Shown here piece after piece: positions 25,538-36,735 of a stretch of 64,000 nt of DNA. A program made the translations under genes and the position numbers. Position 1 is the stretch's first letter. Each line of letters begins with the position of its first letter. The notes beneath the pieces are model-generated. The model did no database searches, was not told the origin of the DNA, and saw only the letters and a program-made list of their open reading frames with translations. The DNA is from Lamellibrachia columna (taxonomy: Eukaryota; Annelida; Polychaeta; Sabellida; Siboglinidae). The stretch lies in NCBI GenBank assembly GCA_963662155.1, contig OY759269.1, positions 13,788,642-13,852,641 of the forward strand, written 5' to 3'.

Positions 25538-26738
25538 GAACTAGAGGACATGAGTTAACATTAGTAAAATATCAGTGCACATTGGATATCAGGAAGTACT
25601 AAATAAATGGAACAGATTATCCACAGATTATGTAAATGCTACCAACATGAATATGTTTTTTTAATGCTTAAATATTTCAGAAGGGTTGTTTTCACATAGA
25701 TACAATTTTTTGGACTCTTGATATGCCAATGGCTACCTTGTCCACTTGCCATCTGGATGGCAATCTTGTTATGCTATAATATTCATGTTTTTGTTTCAGC
25801 CACGAGGACAACGCCCTCCTAGCTGATATTCTTCGACAGCTAGAGGGACAGATAAATAGAGATCTGCCCAAAAACATGATGAATGTGTGGCGAGGCAACA
25901 TTCTTCAGGGGGCAAGGTTGGGATTTACCCGTAAAAAAATTCAACCCTTCCGCCCCTCTGGATGTTGTCTTTGCAGATAGTGCTGCGGTACTAGGCGGGG
26001 AAGGCATTGCGGAGGGAGCAGTGGATGCTGGTGGGCCACAGCGAGAGTTTCTAACCCTCTGCATGCAGGACATCGAGCAAGGGCCATGCTTTACAGAAGA
26101 GAGCAACATTCTCACCAGAGATGCCACCGGTGCGTGTGACAGGAACTTTGTGTCACAGGGTCGTACCTTCTTTAATCAAATGATACAAATAAATAAATGG
26201 CTCGTAGAGGATGTTTAAAATATTACTATTTGCTATTGAATATATTGTAATGACGCCCACCTAATACTGCTGTTAATAAAAAAATGAAATGCAGCTAAAT
26301 ATTATCACAGTGACAGATTAACAAAAGAAATACAGCCAATAAGAATATATGGCAAAGGCAAATGAATATCATAGTAAGTAATGTTGAAAAGTAGTATGTA
26401 AACTTGTATTTACAAATTGCATTAGTCTTTTTCTGAGGCAACATTTACATGCTCCCATAATTGTTATGCCAATGTTACATAATCTTTTCTGTAGAAGTTG
26501 CCATACCTTTAATAATAAAGCTATTTTATTTGGACATGAATACCTAAGGATGTTTTGCAGCTCTGGCAAGGAAGGATTATTGTGTGTGTGTGGCCGGATA
26601 ATGGCAGTGAGCCTATGTATGAGAGACCCAACACCAAGCTTTCTCGCACCTGTTCTATACCATGTCCTGGCGTTTGGCACCACCAACACACATATGAAAA
26701 TTGAAGATATGTCATATAGTGAAATTAAATTTCTTTAA
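24561..26738 (+). pseudogene. HECT-domain (G2E3-like) gene relic
   Basis: Exons 24561-24685, 25084-25215, 25800-26129 and 26561-26738 join in phase. The start is MASNRDQIGEILEAVSRIVR. Exon 3 gives VWRGNILQGARLGFTRKK, then after a frame slip FNPSAPLDVVFADSAAV and VDAGGPQREFLTLCMQDI. Exon 4 gives RIMAVSLCMRDPTPSFLAP. This is the N-terminal part of a HECT fold like that of invertebrate G2/M-specific E3-like proteins. The C-lobe with the catalytic cysteine is absent. Two frame slips sit in simple runs: seven A at 25933-25939 and (TG)n at 26581-26592. Either the gene is decayed or the assembly has indel errors there. A long (TA)n lies in intron 2. Confidence 0.7.
25345..25535. repeat. Long (TA)n / (TACA)n microsatellite
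   Basis: About 190 bp of TA repeats with a central TACA-rich interruption, inside an intron of the HECT relic. The Ile-Tyr ORFs over it are artefacts. Confidence 0.97.
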
Positions 26739-26739
26739 T

Positions 26740-27060
26740 GGAGGTCAGTTTAAAACTATTCAAGCCAACAAAATCCTAGTTCTGTTGTTGCATATTTGCC
26801 CCTTGCATTGAAACATACAACTCCATGAATATGTGTTACTGTTTTTTGTGCTGCTCACTTTGAGACATCTCCAAGAGCAAATCTAGATTAAATAATTAAT
26901 GTTACCTATGCCATCACCAATGGTTAATAGAAATGGCGAAGCAGTTGTGCTACTGTTTCATTTACATGTTCTGTTGTAGGACTGATTAGAAGATGTCAAT
27001 GTAAACGTAAATCAATGTGGAATAACGATAAGTGTGTTAAAAAAAGATGTATTTTCACAC
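26740..27060. other. Unassigned spacer
   Basis: AT-rich, no ORF or repeat recognised. Confidence 0.5.
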
Positions 27061-27084
27061 AAGTTGTGCCATGAAATTCCCTGT

Positions 27085-27430
27085 ACAGCTGTTATGTTAA
27101 AACAGTATCACAGGATTATTTGGTACAGCTCTAGTAGTGTGACATGCAATGTACAGTCCTCAAACGTTCAGTTTCGCATTGACACTAGTGCATACGAAAC
27201 TGTCATCCCAGAGGAAGTGTACAAGGAACTGCAAGATGTCAATCCTCTCAAAGTACCAGACAAGTAACTCTTTAGCGTTGGCGACAAAAGCGTGCTAACA
27301 GTTGTGGGCATGTTCACAGCCTACCGCCAAACACTGAAAAAAAACGTGTATTTATTTCGGACACTGTGCTGCTTTACTGGGAATAATGATCATCTGGACA
27401 GTACAGTGTGGGAAAATCTACCCCTTCTGA
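27085..27430 (+). mobile_element. Ty3/gypsy-type aspartic protease fragment
   Basis: The frame NVQFRIDTSAYETVIPEE followed by LKVPDK matches the retropepsin start of gypsy polyproteins, where the motif is usually DTGA (here DTSA). The continuation (VGDKSVLTVVGMFTA) follows a stop. No RT, integrase or LTR was seen nearby, so it is a short relic. Confidence 0.6.
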
Positions 27431-27566
27431 CACAAAGTCTTTGATTCACATCGACGCACTGATGAGCAACAATAGCCAATGAAGTGGTATTAACTCAAGT
27501 GCGTTAACCGAAACGCAGTTGTTTGCGGCTGAGTGTGTGACAATTTCAGGGTGACACAACCAAACC

Positions 27567-28215
27567 ATGATGCCTAAGACTAAGCAGTCCAAGGGCGGAG
27601 CCAGTGTAGATGGTGCATCCACGGCCCTTGCTGTCGACATGCACCTTGAAACAACGCGGACTATAAAAGTGCAACAAAACGCGTACCAGGCGTGTTTGCA
27701 AAGCGCGGTCGCCGAGATAAACATAGGGTGGACTGTTTCATGCGCGAGACAACCACGACACTGACAGAACTCCGGATCAGCCTTGAGTACACACAGACTC
27801 AAGTCGAGGAACTGAAAGTAAAACATTCCAAAAAATCATTGACGACCTGTCAAAAAAGATGCTCGATTTTAAAGACACGATAAAGAAAATGGAACAATCG
27901 ATCGAGACACTGCAATCTGCGGTTCGACGGCGTTACTGAAGTCGACGGCGAGACTTGGGAGCAGACGGAGAAGAACGTACACAGGGCAATGACATCAGCC
28001 CTAGATCTTCCCGAAGCACAATTGCACGCTACATGCAGCGAAGAAGAATCGGCCTCGAGGCATCTATGTGATTGAAGACTACTCACAGGGGGTCATGGCG
28101 AGGCAGAAAGAACTGTTGCCCAAAATGAAGTAGGCCCGGGAATCAGGTAAAATCGCGTATTTGAAGTTTGGCAAACTGGTGGTAAGGGAGCAGCACGATG
28201 TCGCAAACCGTGTCG
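27567..28215 (+). mobile_element. LINE ORF1-like coiled-coil/RRM relic
   Basis: In shifting frames the order is a Lys-rich start (27567), RETTTTLTELRISLEYTQTQVEEL, then FDGVTEVDGETWEQTEKNV, then SGKIAYLKFGKLVVR. This follows the L1-type ORF1 arrangement of coiled coil, RRM and C-terminal domain. At least three frame changes break it. It could belong to the RT that follows. Confidence 0.5.
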
Positions 28216-29150
28216 ACTTATAGAGAAAGTCCATCGTTGTGGAATCAAAGGGAACATTCTGGACTGGGTTGCAGCTGTGCTGGCTCACAAAAGTCAACGT
28301 GTCAGAGTAAACAACTCATTCTCAGATTGGCAGAAGGTCATCAGTGGTATACCACATGGGTCAGTGATTGGCTCTCTGCTTTTTGTCATCTTCATAAATG
28401 ATTTAACTGAAGTTATAAAGAGCTCTGAGTTATTCCTGTTCGTGGACGATATGAAGCTCTTCCGTGATATCTACACCGAAGAGGACTGCACAAGATTGCA
28501 ACAATATATGATCCTTGCCGAACACTGGACAGATACATCACTCTTGAAATTCCACCCGAATAAATGCAGCCATGTGAGAATTGGACTATAAAGCATGAGA
28601 AACGACGGATATACACTGGGATCAGATAACACCTACAAGTACAGACAAGGTGAAAGATATCAGAGTCACTTCTGATTCATCCCTTCATCCCTTGAATATA
28701 AAGAACGTTTACTGATACTGAAATTATTAACTCTATCTTATCGTCGCCTCAGAGGAGACGTGATTGAACTATACAATATCCTAACAGGGAATACGATGCG
28801 GCAGTCTCATCCAACGTTGTGACATTGAGGGACAATGAATCAGATACGAGAGGGCACCACCTAAAAATATTTAAAGAAAAATGTCGAGTAAACATTAACA
28901 AACTCATTTATACACCGATGCACATATGTATGGAATAGCCTCCCACAGTCTGTGGTTGGGACTCTATCGGCGCAATCTTCTGAGTAGAAAATAGACAAGT
29001 TGTGGCAAAACCATCATATCAAATTAGATTACACAGCCCCACCTCCTATCCTGGAAATCGTCACACGCATGCGCGCAATCCGAATTGACTATAGATACGA
29101 GAGCTGACATAAGAGGCCGTACAGCCTAAAAGCCAGAAGAAGACCTGTAG
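28216..29150 (+). mobile_element. Non-LTR reverse transcriptase relic
   Basis: ORF 28277-28591 carries SGIPHGSVIGSLLFVIFIND (usual form QGxPQGSVLGPLLF) and LFLFVDDMKLF, the catalytic F/YxDD box. Later pieces read KLLTLSYRRLRGDVIELYNI and a WNSLPQSV ending, the standard C-terminal landmarks of Jockey/CR1-type LINEs. Stops and frameshifts separate them. The 5' half of the RT is missing. Confidence 0.7.
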
Positions 29151-29464
29151 GAACCTTTAAGTGATTAGATAACTATGTACATGTACAATGTCTTGTCAAA
29201 TCTTGTCGTGATCTCTCCATTTAACTATGGCATCAAATACCCAACAAAACAACGGGGTAACACTTACATGTGATAGACCGCTTGATTACAACAAACACTG
29301 TTATGAACACAACATAGGTACTGAATGTTTGTTGTATAACGATTTGTCTACACACTGCAGATATTAGACCCCAGCACAAATTTCAACCAATGTTAGCAGC
29401 GCAAACTGGGTACTATACATTTTAATGCCTATATATTTTATTGCCCGGAGTGTAAAAGCAAATT

Positions 29465-30110
29465 TGTCTAAGATTAAGGATACTATCCGAAGTATGGAGT
29501 ATAAATGTCATATCATTGCAATATAAGAAGCTTAATGAAAACAATTGGTATGGATATGAAGTAACCTGTAATGAAGTCACATTTTCAGGTTACAAACTAT
29601 ATTGTAATTCCAGGAAAAAAACAAGCAAGGTGGTGGTGTTGCCAACAATGTGTGTAAATTTCTGCTTAACAATTGTCAGTCTTCTGATATTTGTCTACAT
29701 TTCGTATATGGTTGATGACTGTTTCGAAAGCATCTTTATCGAGTTACAGATTAGTAAACACGAAAAAAAATCAATGTTGGTTATATGTATAGAGCACCGA
29801 GTACCAGCATTAACACATGTAATGACAATCTCGCCAGTAAAATTGTATACGTATGTGGTGATTACACTATAGATCTACTGCACTGCTTAGAGCGATATGA
29901 GTCAAAATATTTCTTTGATCAAATGTTCAGCTCTGCGTTGTATCCCTTCATCACAAGGCCAACACGAATGCTACTATAATATGTAACATTTTCTGTTCTG
30001 AGCTGTGTAGAAACATAGTGTGGGGCATTGTTTTAAACGATGCTACAGATCATATGCCAATTTTCGTTATGTGTGACAACAGCACTTTTGTGGTTAATCG
30101 TGAACATCTA
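29465..30110 (+). mobile_element. LINE endonuclease-domain relic
   Basis: Frame-broken pieces follow the apurinic-endonuclease order of LINEs: IKDTIRSMEYKCHIIAI near 29480, a Gly-rich stretch, YRAPSTSI near 29785, then GDYTIDLLHCLERY and SALYPFITRPTRM (usual PTR motif) ending near 29980. It is separate from the RT upstream, because the EN domain should precede the RT. Confidence 0.6.
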
Positions 30111-30135
30111 ACAGTTAAATACAAAACAAAAGTAG

Positions 30136-30690
30136 ATGAACAGTTGAACAGGATGACACTTTAGCTGTTTCTGTTTTTGTTGAAAAGGATGAGACTCCAG
30201 CTGTTTCTGTTGTTGTTAAACAGGATGACACTTCAGCTGTTTCTGTTGTGGTTAAACAGGATGACACTTCAGCTGTTTCTGTTGTGGTTAAACAGGATGA
30301 CACTTCAGCGGTTTCTGTTGTTGTTAAACAGGAAACAGGATGACATTCCAGCTGTTGCTGTTGTTGAAAAGGATGACACTCCAGATGTTTCTGTTGTTGT
30401 TGTTGCAAAGGATGACACTTCAGCTGTTCCTGTTCTTGTTAAACAGAATGACAATCCAGCTGATTCTGTTGTTGTTGAACAGGATAACACTTCAGCTGTT
30501 TCTGTTGTTGTTAAACAGGATGACACTGCAGCTGTTTCTGTTGTTGTTAAACAGGATGACACTCCAGCTGTTTCTGTTGTTATTGAAAAGGATGACACTT
30601 CAGCTGTTTCTGTTGTTGTTAAACAGGATGACATTCCAGCTATTCATGTTGTTGTTAGACAGGATGACACATTGCAGTTCATGATGTATT
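30136..30690 (+). repeat. 36-bp in-frame tandem repeat
   Basis: About 15 units of a 36-bp repeat, each coding 12 residues of the type VKQDDTSAVSVV. The period keeps the frame and the array is open over most of its length. It runs directly into sequence with MULE-transposase N-terminal features (LLKEFDGYSN), so it may be a repeat domain of that protein. Confidence 0.85.
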
Positions 30691-32190
30691 GCTGCTCTTG
30701 AAAGAGTTTGACGGTTATTCTAACTGTTTCCATCAAGCTACTAGCTTTCCAGCTGTCAAACCACGATTTGGCGAGGTGTACATCTATCGGGATGATGATG
30801 ACTCACGACTGGAGATGCGACCAATACAGATGGATAAATCGTGGTAGTCACAAATTACCCAAGAAGGACCAAACACTGCGTAAGGTGTAAGGTGTACTTT
30901 AACATTGTGCTTTCAGGTTGCTTGAAAGGATCGGAGAAGTTTGTCAGGCATGGCTACTGCTTAATCAACAATCCAGGTGTGTGACTGATTCATTACGTAG
31001 GCAATGAAAATGTATACGTGCCAGTGCCTCATTGTAATAGGGTCAAGGGTGCATAGGAACATCGTCGAACTTGTCCATCCGTTCTGACAGCCATGACGAA
31101 AGCTGTGGCTATAGAAACTCCAGGTTGGGTATACAAGAACATGGTATCAGCCAAAAGTGTCGGATCACACCAAGGTATTCCGAACCCACGGAAACACACC
31201 CAGACAAAAACATGCGACAGAAGGTGAGTGATGCTAAACGGCTCAGGTTGACATCTACAACCTACTGCAACTGACCTACCATCTGCCAGAGACTATTTGG
31301 AAGGCTGACTTGTATCCGGATCTGGCGTGTATTGGTAGGGGTGAAAGAAGCGATGGACGAACTGAACCAGCTGCAGCTGACACCAAAACACGGATATTGC
31401 TGGGATATGTATGACACTACCTTCAAGCTTGGAGACTTCTACGTTTCAGTTCTGATGTTCAGACATTCTGTGTTTAATGAGGAACTACTCATTCATGTGG
31501 CGTTTCTCATTCATGACCGAAAGTTTCAGGTCAAAGATCGTTTCTTTGAGCAGTTGTTAGAACAGATTCTCAACCTTGGTAGAAAGAACTTCAATATTGT
31601 CACAGACATAGATAGATGTATCATCAAAGCTATCCAAAAGGTGTTTCCACAGGCTCACGTCCTTCACTTCACTGTTGGAACAACATCACTCATGATCTTA
31701 AGCTCTGGTTTACGAAGCACAGGCCTTGCCAGGATTACATCACTGTTTACAAGCGAGATGTCATGAGCTTTCTCAGGAGTGATTCAGAGAGGGAACTGGA
31801 ATGCAAACTAGAGGCGATGTCAGGCGCGTGGAGTAAGGCTATTTTTAACTACTTCAGCAAGTTTGTGTTGGTCCCACTGGACGTGTATGACCCGTACTCT
31901 GGTGTTACCAACAACATCTCGGAGAGCACGAACTGTGTCATTAAAGACTTGTTGCAGTGGAAAGAGGTACCATTAGGTGTGATCGTTTTTGTGTATTCGG
32001 GTGCTCCAGAACTACTACCTCGCTGAGATTCGTTTTGCATGTGTACGTACTGATACTCTCGCACAACGATACAGTTCATGCGCCTGCGAACTTGAGGACA
32101 TTCTCTTGCCGAAGAATGTACGTGAGCCACAACAGATAGTACGACAGATAAAGCGCATGATCACAGAGAGTGCAGACACATAGACTATGG
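30690..32190 (+). pseudogene. MULE transposase, most complete copy (M1)
   Basis: In shifting frames the N-terminal block gives FPAVKPRFGEVYIY, DWRCDQYRWINRGSHKLPKK and HGYCLINNPG. The core gives YDTTFKLGDFYVSVL (first Asp of the DDE triad), AFLIHDRKF, VTDIDR (second Asp), FPQAHVLH and PYSGVTNNISES (Glu), then NCVIKDLLQWKEVP. This is the order of a MULE transposase. ORFs 31332-31766 and 31616-32026 cover most of the core with one frame change near 31675. Several frameshifts and stops make it inactive as it stands. Confidence 0.75.
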
Positions 32191-32259
32191 ATGATGCCCA
32201 GGGAAGTAGACAGTTGGGTGATGTAAACGTGACTGTTATTGGTTTCTATCCAGTAATCA

Positions 32260-32560
32260 CGCTGCCAACTACATTTTCTGCACGAAATTGTACTCTCTCT
32301 TCTCGATAATTTGTAATGCAAACTTTCAGGAAATCCGGACAACTATTGAACGGGTATCTTACAAACTGTATTTCTGATCATCAGCCATACTTCATCATCC
32401 TTGACCTCATACATATTCATAAATGTGCCTACATTTATCCAATCAAATTCATGATTTAAACTCTATTATCAATTTCAAAAGGACTATCGTTTCATCCAGC
32501 ATAATTAAGAAATTTAACCCAGATCGAATATCCGATCCAAATGACAATTATAACACATCT
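32260..32560 (+). mobile_element. LINE endonuclease 3' piece between MULE copies
   Basis: Matches 34150-34475 and 35230-35390. It contains the end of an EN domain (NCISDHQPYF), and the same block follows or precedes MULE pieces three times in 32-36 kb. Confidence 0.6.
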
Positions 32561-32569
32561 ACAACCTGC

Positions 32570-33560
32570 TGCTACTGGCCTACCATCTGCCAGAGACCAT
32601 TTGGAAGGTTGACTTGTATCCGGATCTGGCATGCGTTGTATGGGTGAAAGAAGCGATGGACGAGCTGAACCAGCTGCTTGACACCAAAACAGGGACGTTA
32701 TTGGGATATGACACCACCTTCAAGCTTGGAGACCTCTACGTTTCTGTTATGGTGTTCATACACTCTGTGTTTAATCAGGAACCAGTTATTCCTGTGGCTT
32801 TTCTCATTCATGATCGAAAGTTTCAGAAGGTCCAGGAGCGTTTCTTTGGGCAGTTGTTAGAATAGATTCCCAACCTCGGTAAAAAGAACTTCAAGACGGT
32901 CACAGACAGAGAGGAAGGTATCATCAATGTTATCCAGAAGGTGTTTCCCTAGGCTCATGTCCTTCACCGTTGGAACCACATCACTCGTGATATTAAGTTC
33001 TTGCTTCAGAAGAACGGGGCTTGCCAGGATGACATTATTGTATACAAGCAAGATGTCATCAGCCTTCTCAGGAGTGATTCAGAGAGGGAACTGGATAGCA
33101 AGATGTCATCAGCCTTCTCAGGAGTGATTCAGAGAGGGAACTGGAGAGCAAGATGTCATCAGCCTTCTCAGGAGTGATTCAGAGAGGGAACTGGAGAGCA
33201 AGATGTCATCAGCCTTCTCAGGAGTGATTCAGAGAGGGAACTGGAGAGCAAAATAGAGGAGATGTCAGGCACGAGGAGTAAGACTATGGTAGACTACTTC
33301 AGCAAGGAGATGAAGCCAGATATACTTCGTCATTCTGCCAAGTTTGTGTCGGTCCAACTGGATATGTATGACCCGTACTCTGGTGTTACCAACAACATCT
33401 CGGAGAGCATGAACTGTGCATTAAAGACTTGTTGCAGTGGAAAGAGGTACCATTAGATGTGATCGTTTTATGTCTTCAGGTGCTCCAGAACTACTAACTC
33501 GCTGAGATTCGTAGGGGTTTTGCATGTGTAGGTACTTATACTCTCTCACAATGAGCTGAA
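32570..33560 (+). pseudogene. MULE transposase copy M2
   Basis: Again MDELNQLL, GYDTTFKLGDLYVSVMVF, IPVAFLIHDRKFQKV, NFKTVTDREEG and TNNISESMNCALK. A TAG stop at 32863 and another stop after the FP of VIQKVFP break the frame. The region between the second Asp and the Glu contains a 50-bp tandem expansion (33049-33250). Confidence 0.7.
33049..33250 (+). repeat. 50-bp tandem repeat inside MULE M2
   Basis: Four copies of a 50-bp unit (landmark CAAGATGTCATCAGCC at 33049, 33099, 33149 and 33199) of transposase coding sequence that is single-copy in M1. The period is not a multiple of three, so the expansion destroys the frame. Confidence 0.9.
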
Positions 33561-33589
33561 TGCGTCCCAGAGAAGTTGAGATGGCCTTG

Positions 33590-33685
33590 GAATGAACAGG
33601 TCTGCCAGGGGTGAAGTGTAAAGCGCTTTGAGCGGTCCTACGGGCTGGATACCGCGCTATATACGAACTACCTTGACCTTTTTAT
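33590..33685 (+). repeat. SINE/LINE-tail-like sequence, copy 1
   Basis: AAAGCGCTTTGAGCGG followed by GCGCTATATACGAACT is the kind of conserved 3' tail seen in many LINEs and SINEs. A second copy is at 34905-35010. Confidence 0.6.
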
Positions 33686-33765
33686 GAGCCTTCTCATGAG
33701 TGATTCGGAGAGGCAACTGGAGAGCAAACTAGAGGAGGTGTCAGGCACGTGTAGTAAGGTTGCAA

Positions 33766-34475
33766 CAATTGAAGAAATCAAAATACTTGTGGAAAAGTTA
33801 AAATATAATCACTACTTTTTTAGTGCTATATGTCCCCAGGACATATGGTTGTCCGATAAGTATGATGCTTCCTTGCTAAATTTAGATGGTTATAACTTGA
33901 TTTCACAAGGCAAAAAGGTCTTGCTATATACCTAAGTGACAAATATAACTATAAATTATTATCTCTGCATGAATATTATGAAATATGGAAAAGTCAATTT
34001 ATTGAAATATCTCGAAACAAATCATATAAAAAAGTAGTACTTGGAAATATTTACCGACCACCCAGTCATAAACAAAAAGCTATTACTTTGAAATGATATT
34101 AAAAGTCCAAATGTGAAGTAGTTATTGCCGGCGACTATAATTTAAACTTGCTAAAAATGCCAACTAGATTTTCTGCACGAAATTGTACTGTCTCTTCTCG
34201 ATAATTTGCTATGCAAACTTGCAGGAAATCCGGACACCTATTCAACGGGTATCTTAACAAACTGTATTTCTGATCATCAGCCATACTTCATCATCCTTGA
34301 CCTCATACATATTCAGAAATATGTGCCTACATTTATCAGATCAAATTCGTATGATTCAAACACTATTATTCAATATAGGTATTTCAATTTCAAAAGAGCT
34401 ATCGTTTCATCCAACATAATTAAGACATTTAGCAGTGATCGAATATCCTATCCAAATGACAATAATAACACATTT
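33766..34475 (+). mobile_element. LINE endonuclease relic inside MULE sequence
   Basis: Order of pieces: ICPQDIWLSDKYDASLLNLD, GYNLISQGKK, NIYRPPSHKQ, VVIAGDYNLNLL, then NCISDHQPYFIILD. This is the EN domain of a Jockey/CR1-type LINE. A partial duplicate is at 35080-35385. ORF 33684-33935 fuses the last MULE codons to the EN start. Confidence 0.65.
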
Positions 34476-34900
34476 AATGAGGAACCAGTTATTCCTGTGG
34501 CTTTTCTCATTCATGACCGAACGTTTCAGAAGGTCCACGAGTGTTTCTTTGAGCAGTTGTTAGAACAGATTCCCAACCTTGAGTTCTGGCTTAAGAAGCA
34601 CACGGCTTGCCAGGAAGACATCATTGTTTACAAGCAATTTGTCATGAGCCTTCTCAGGAGTGATTCAAGTTTGTGTTGGTCCCACTGGATATGTATGACC
34701 CGTACTCTGGTATTACCAACAACATCTCGGAGAGCACGAACTGTGTCATTAAAGACTTGTTGCAGTAGAAAGATGTACCATTAGATGTGATCGTTTTATG
34801 TCTTCAGGTGCTCCAGAACTACTAACTCGCTGAGATTCGTAGGGGTTTTGCATGTGTAGGTACTTATACTCTCTCATAATGAGCTGAATGCGTCCCAGAG
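34476..34900 (+). pseudogene. MULE transposase copy M3, internally deleted
   Basis: Reads NEEPVIPVAFLIHDRTFQKV, EFWLKKHTACQEDIIVYKQ and PYSGITNNISES in shifting frames. Compared with M1 it lacks the segment with the second catalytic Asp. ORF 34206-34784 joins the LINE piece to this MULE piece without a stop. Confidence 0.65.
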
Positions 34901-34904
34901 AAGT

Positions 34905-35385
34905 TGAGATGGCCTTGGGATGAACAGGTCTGCCAGGGGAGAAGTGTAAAGCGCTTTGAGCGGTCCTACGGGCTGGATACCGCGCTATATACGAACTACC
35001 TTTACCTTTTGTATGAGCCTTCTCACGAGTGATTCAGAGAGGCAACTGGAGAGCAAACTAGAGGAGGTGTGAGGCACGTGAAGAAACAAATCATATAAAA
35101 AGTAGTACTTGGAAATATTTACCGACCACCCAGAGTCATAAACAAAAAGCTATTACTTTGAAATGATTTTAAAAGTCCAAATGTGAAGTAGTTATTGCCG
35201 GTGACTATAATTTAAACTTGCTAAAAATGCCAACTAGATTTTCTGCACGAAATTGTACACTCTCTTCTCGATAATTTGCTATGCAAACTTGCAGGAAGTC
35301 CGGACACCTAGTCAACGGGTATCTTAACAAACTGTATTTCTGATCATCAGCCATATTTCATCATCCTTGACCTCATATATATTCA
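34905..35385 (+). mobile_element. Second tail copy, MULE scrap and partial LINE endonuclease
   Basis: Repeats in the same order as 33590-34330: the GCGCTATATAC tail, about 60 bp of MULE sequence, then the VVIAGDYNLNLL endonuclease block. The shared order shows duplication of a composite unit. Confidence 0.65.
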
Positions 35386-35860
35386 GAACTACTACCTCGC
35401 TGAGATTCGTAGGGGTTTTGCATGTATAGGTACTTATACTCTCTCACAAGGATACAGTTCATGTGCCTGCGAACTTGAGGACATTCTCTTGCCGAAGGAC
35501 GTATGTGAGCCACAACAGATAGTACGACAGATAAAACGCATGATCACAGATAGTGCAGACACATAGACTATGGATGATGCCCAGGGAGGTAGACAGGTGG
35601 GTGATGTAAACGTGACTGTTATTGTTGACAAACCAAGCGAGGAACATACAGTATCACAAACATTTCACAGAGAGCACTAGCAGATGTGATGGACCAGGAG
35701 AAGAGAGTGAGACATGTCGTAGAGATGGGAACATTTATAGTACAAGTGAGGAGATAAGCATGTCGTATCACTGTTCCCCAAGAAAAAATGTCAGTGTCCT
35801 TCAACATGTACCTGCTACCACATTCTAGCAGCCAGGATTTCAGCACATGGAGAAAGGGTG
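35386..35860 (+). pseudogene. MULE C-terminal region with SWIM-type zinc motif (M4)
   Basis: Begins like the end of M1 (TTTCGCTGAGATTCGTAGG context, then ELEDILLPKDVCEPQQIVRQ). After frame changes, 35786-35840 reads CQCPSTCTCYHILAARI, a C-x-C...C-x-H SWIM zinc finger of the kind found after many MULE transposase cores. Confidence 0.6.
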
Positions 35861-35942
35861 GTGATTATGGCATGTGCGCTATTGGCAACGTGTTGGAATT
35901 CTGCCAGCGTGATCATCATAATGTCCCAGAAGGAAACTTTAT

Positions 35943-36215
35943 TTGGGAATTTCAACAGACTTGAGGAGCCATATGGTCAGTTGCTTAAGCAGTGACAATT
36001 TCAGTAGTTCTCCGCAAAAAGATAAGAAGACTTCCAGGGAAATCAGTTCAACTACACGTGTGATCCTGATTCCATGCTACTGTAGTCTTCCCAAAGTGTA
36101 CGCTGACATGGTTGGTTGTGATCTCTGTGGTGCCTGGCATCACAAGGTCTGTGTTGGATTAGCGAATACAGCTCTCCCTCGGCAGTGGTTGTGCCCAAAA
36201 TGTAAATCTGCTTAG
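35943..36215 (+). CDS. PHD-finger ORF, probable MULE C-terminus
   Basis: This 90-codon ORF ends in a full PHD finger: C45-x-C47, C59-x2-C62, H67-x2-C70, then W82-x-C84-x2-C87, in the usual C4HC3 order. It lies just after the SWIM motif of the MULE relic and in the same direction, so it is more likely the transposon protein C-terminus than a separate host gene. The ATG may be internal to a longer broken frame. PHD fingers usually bind histone H3 tails; here the binding residues cannot be judged. Confidence 0.6.
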   Translation: MGISTDLRSHMVSCLSSDNFSSSPQKDKKTSREISSTTRVILIPCYCSLPKVYADMVGCDLCGAWHHKVCVGLANTALPRQWLCPKCKSA

Positions 36216-36735
36216 AGGGAATATCATAGAATAGGCGTGTGACTTGTGTGTGTTGAATTGGTTAGTTTTATTGATTATCATAATAAAAATATATGTAACA
36301 AAATGAATACATCGATTGTGTTTGTCATGTTTGGTCATTCATCTTCATCACATCAGAGCGCCTAAGTACACAATATGAGGGAGGCCCAATATAAAATTGC
36401 ACATTAAGTGCAGAATCTAACATAGATAATTATTCATTAATAAAGTTTTTTTTTAATGTTGTTCCAGTGTTAATAATGGCGAGTTCGTTGTCTAAGTTAC
36501 TTATACTGAAGAATAAAAACAATATGCCAAATAGCATAATATAAATATTTTAATAAATGTTTTATTTCCTACAAAACATTTTGTATTTGCAATATAACAC
36601 CATATTCTGTACGTGGAATGAAAGTGTTATTGACCAATAGTGTAGTGGGAAAAAAGGTGAACAGAAATGTAATAGTTACCTATAATAAATTATAATACGT
36701 AGACATAGTCTAACTACGTAGATAGGGATGAACAC
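36216..36735. other. AT-rich spacer
   Basis: No gene recognised. An AATAAA-like string near 36280 and T-rich runs are present. Confidence 0.5.

Noticed and set aside
25225..25602. Overlapping 70-120 codon ORFs on both strands
   Set aside because: They are translations of a (TA)n/(TACA)n microsatellite (Ile-Tyr repeats).
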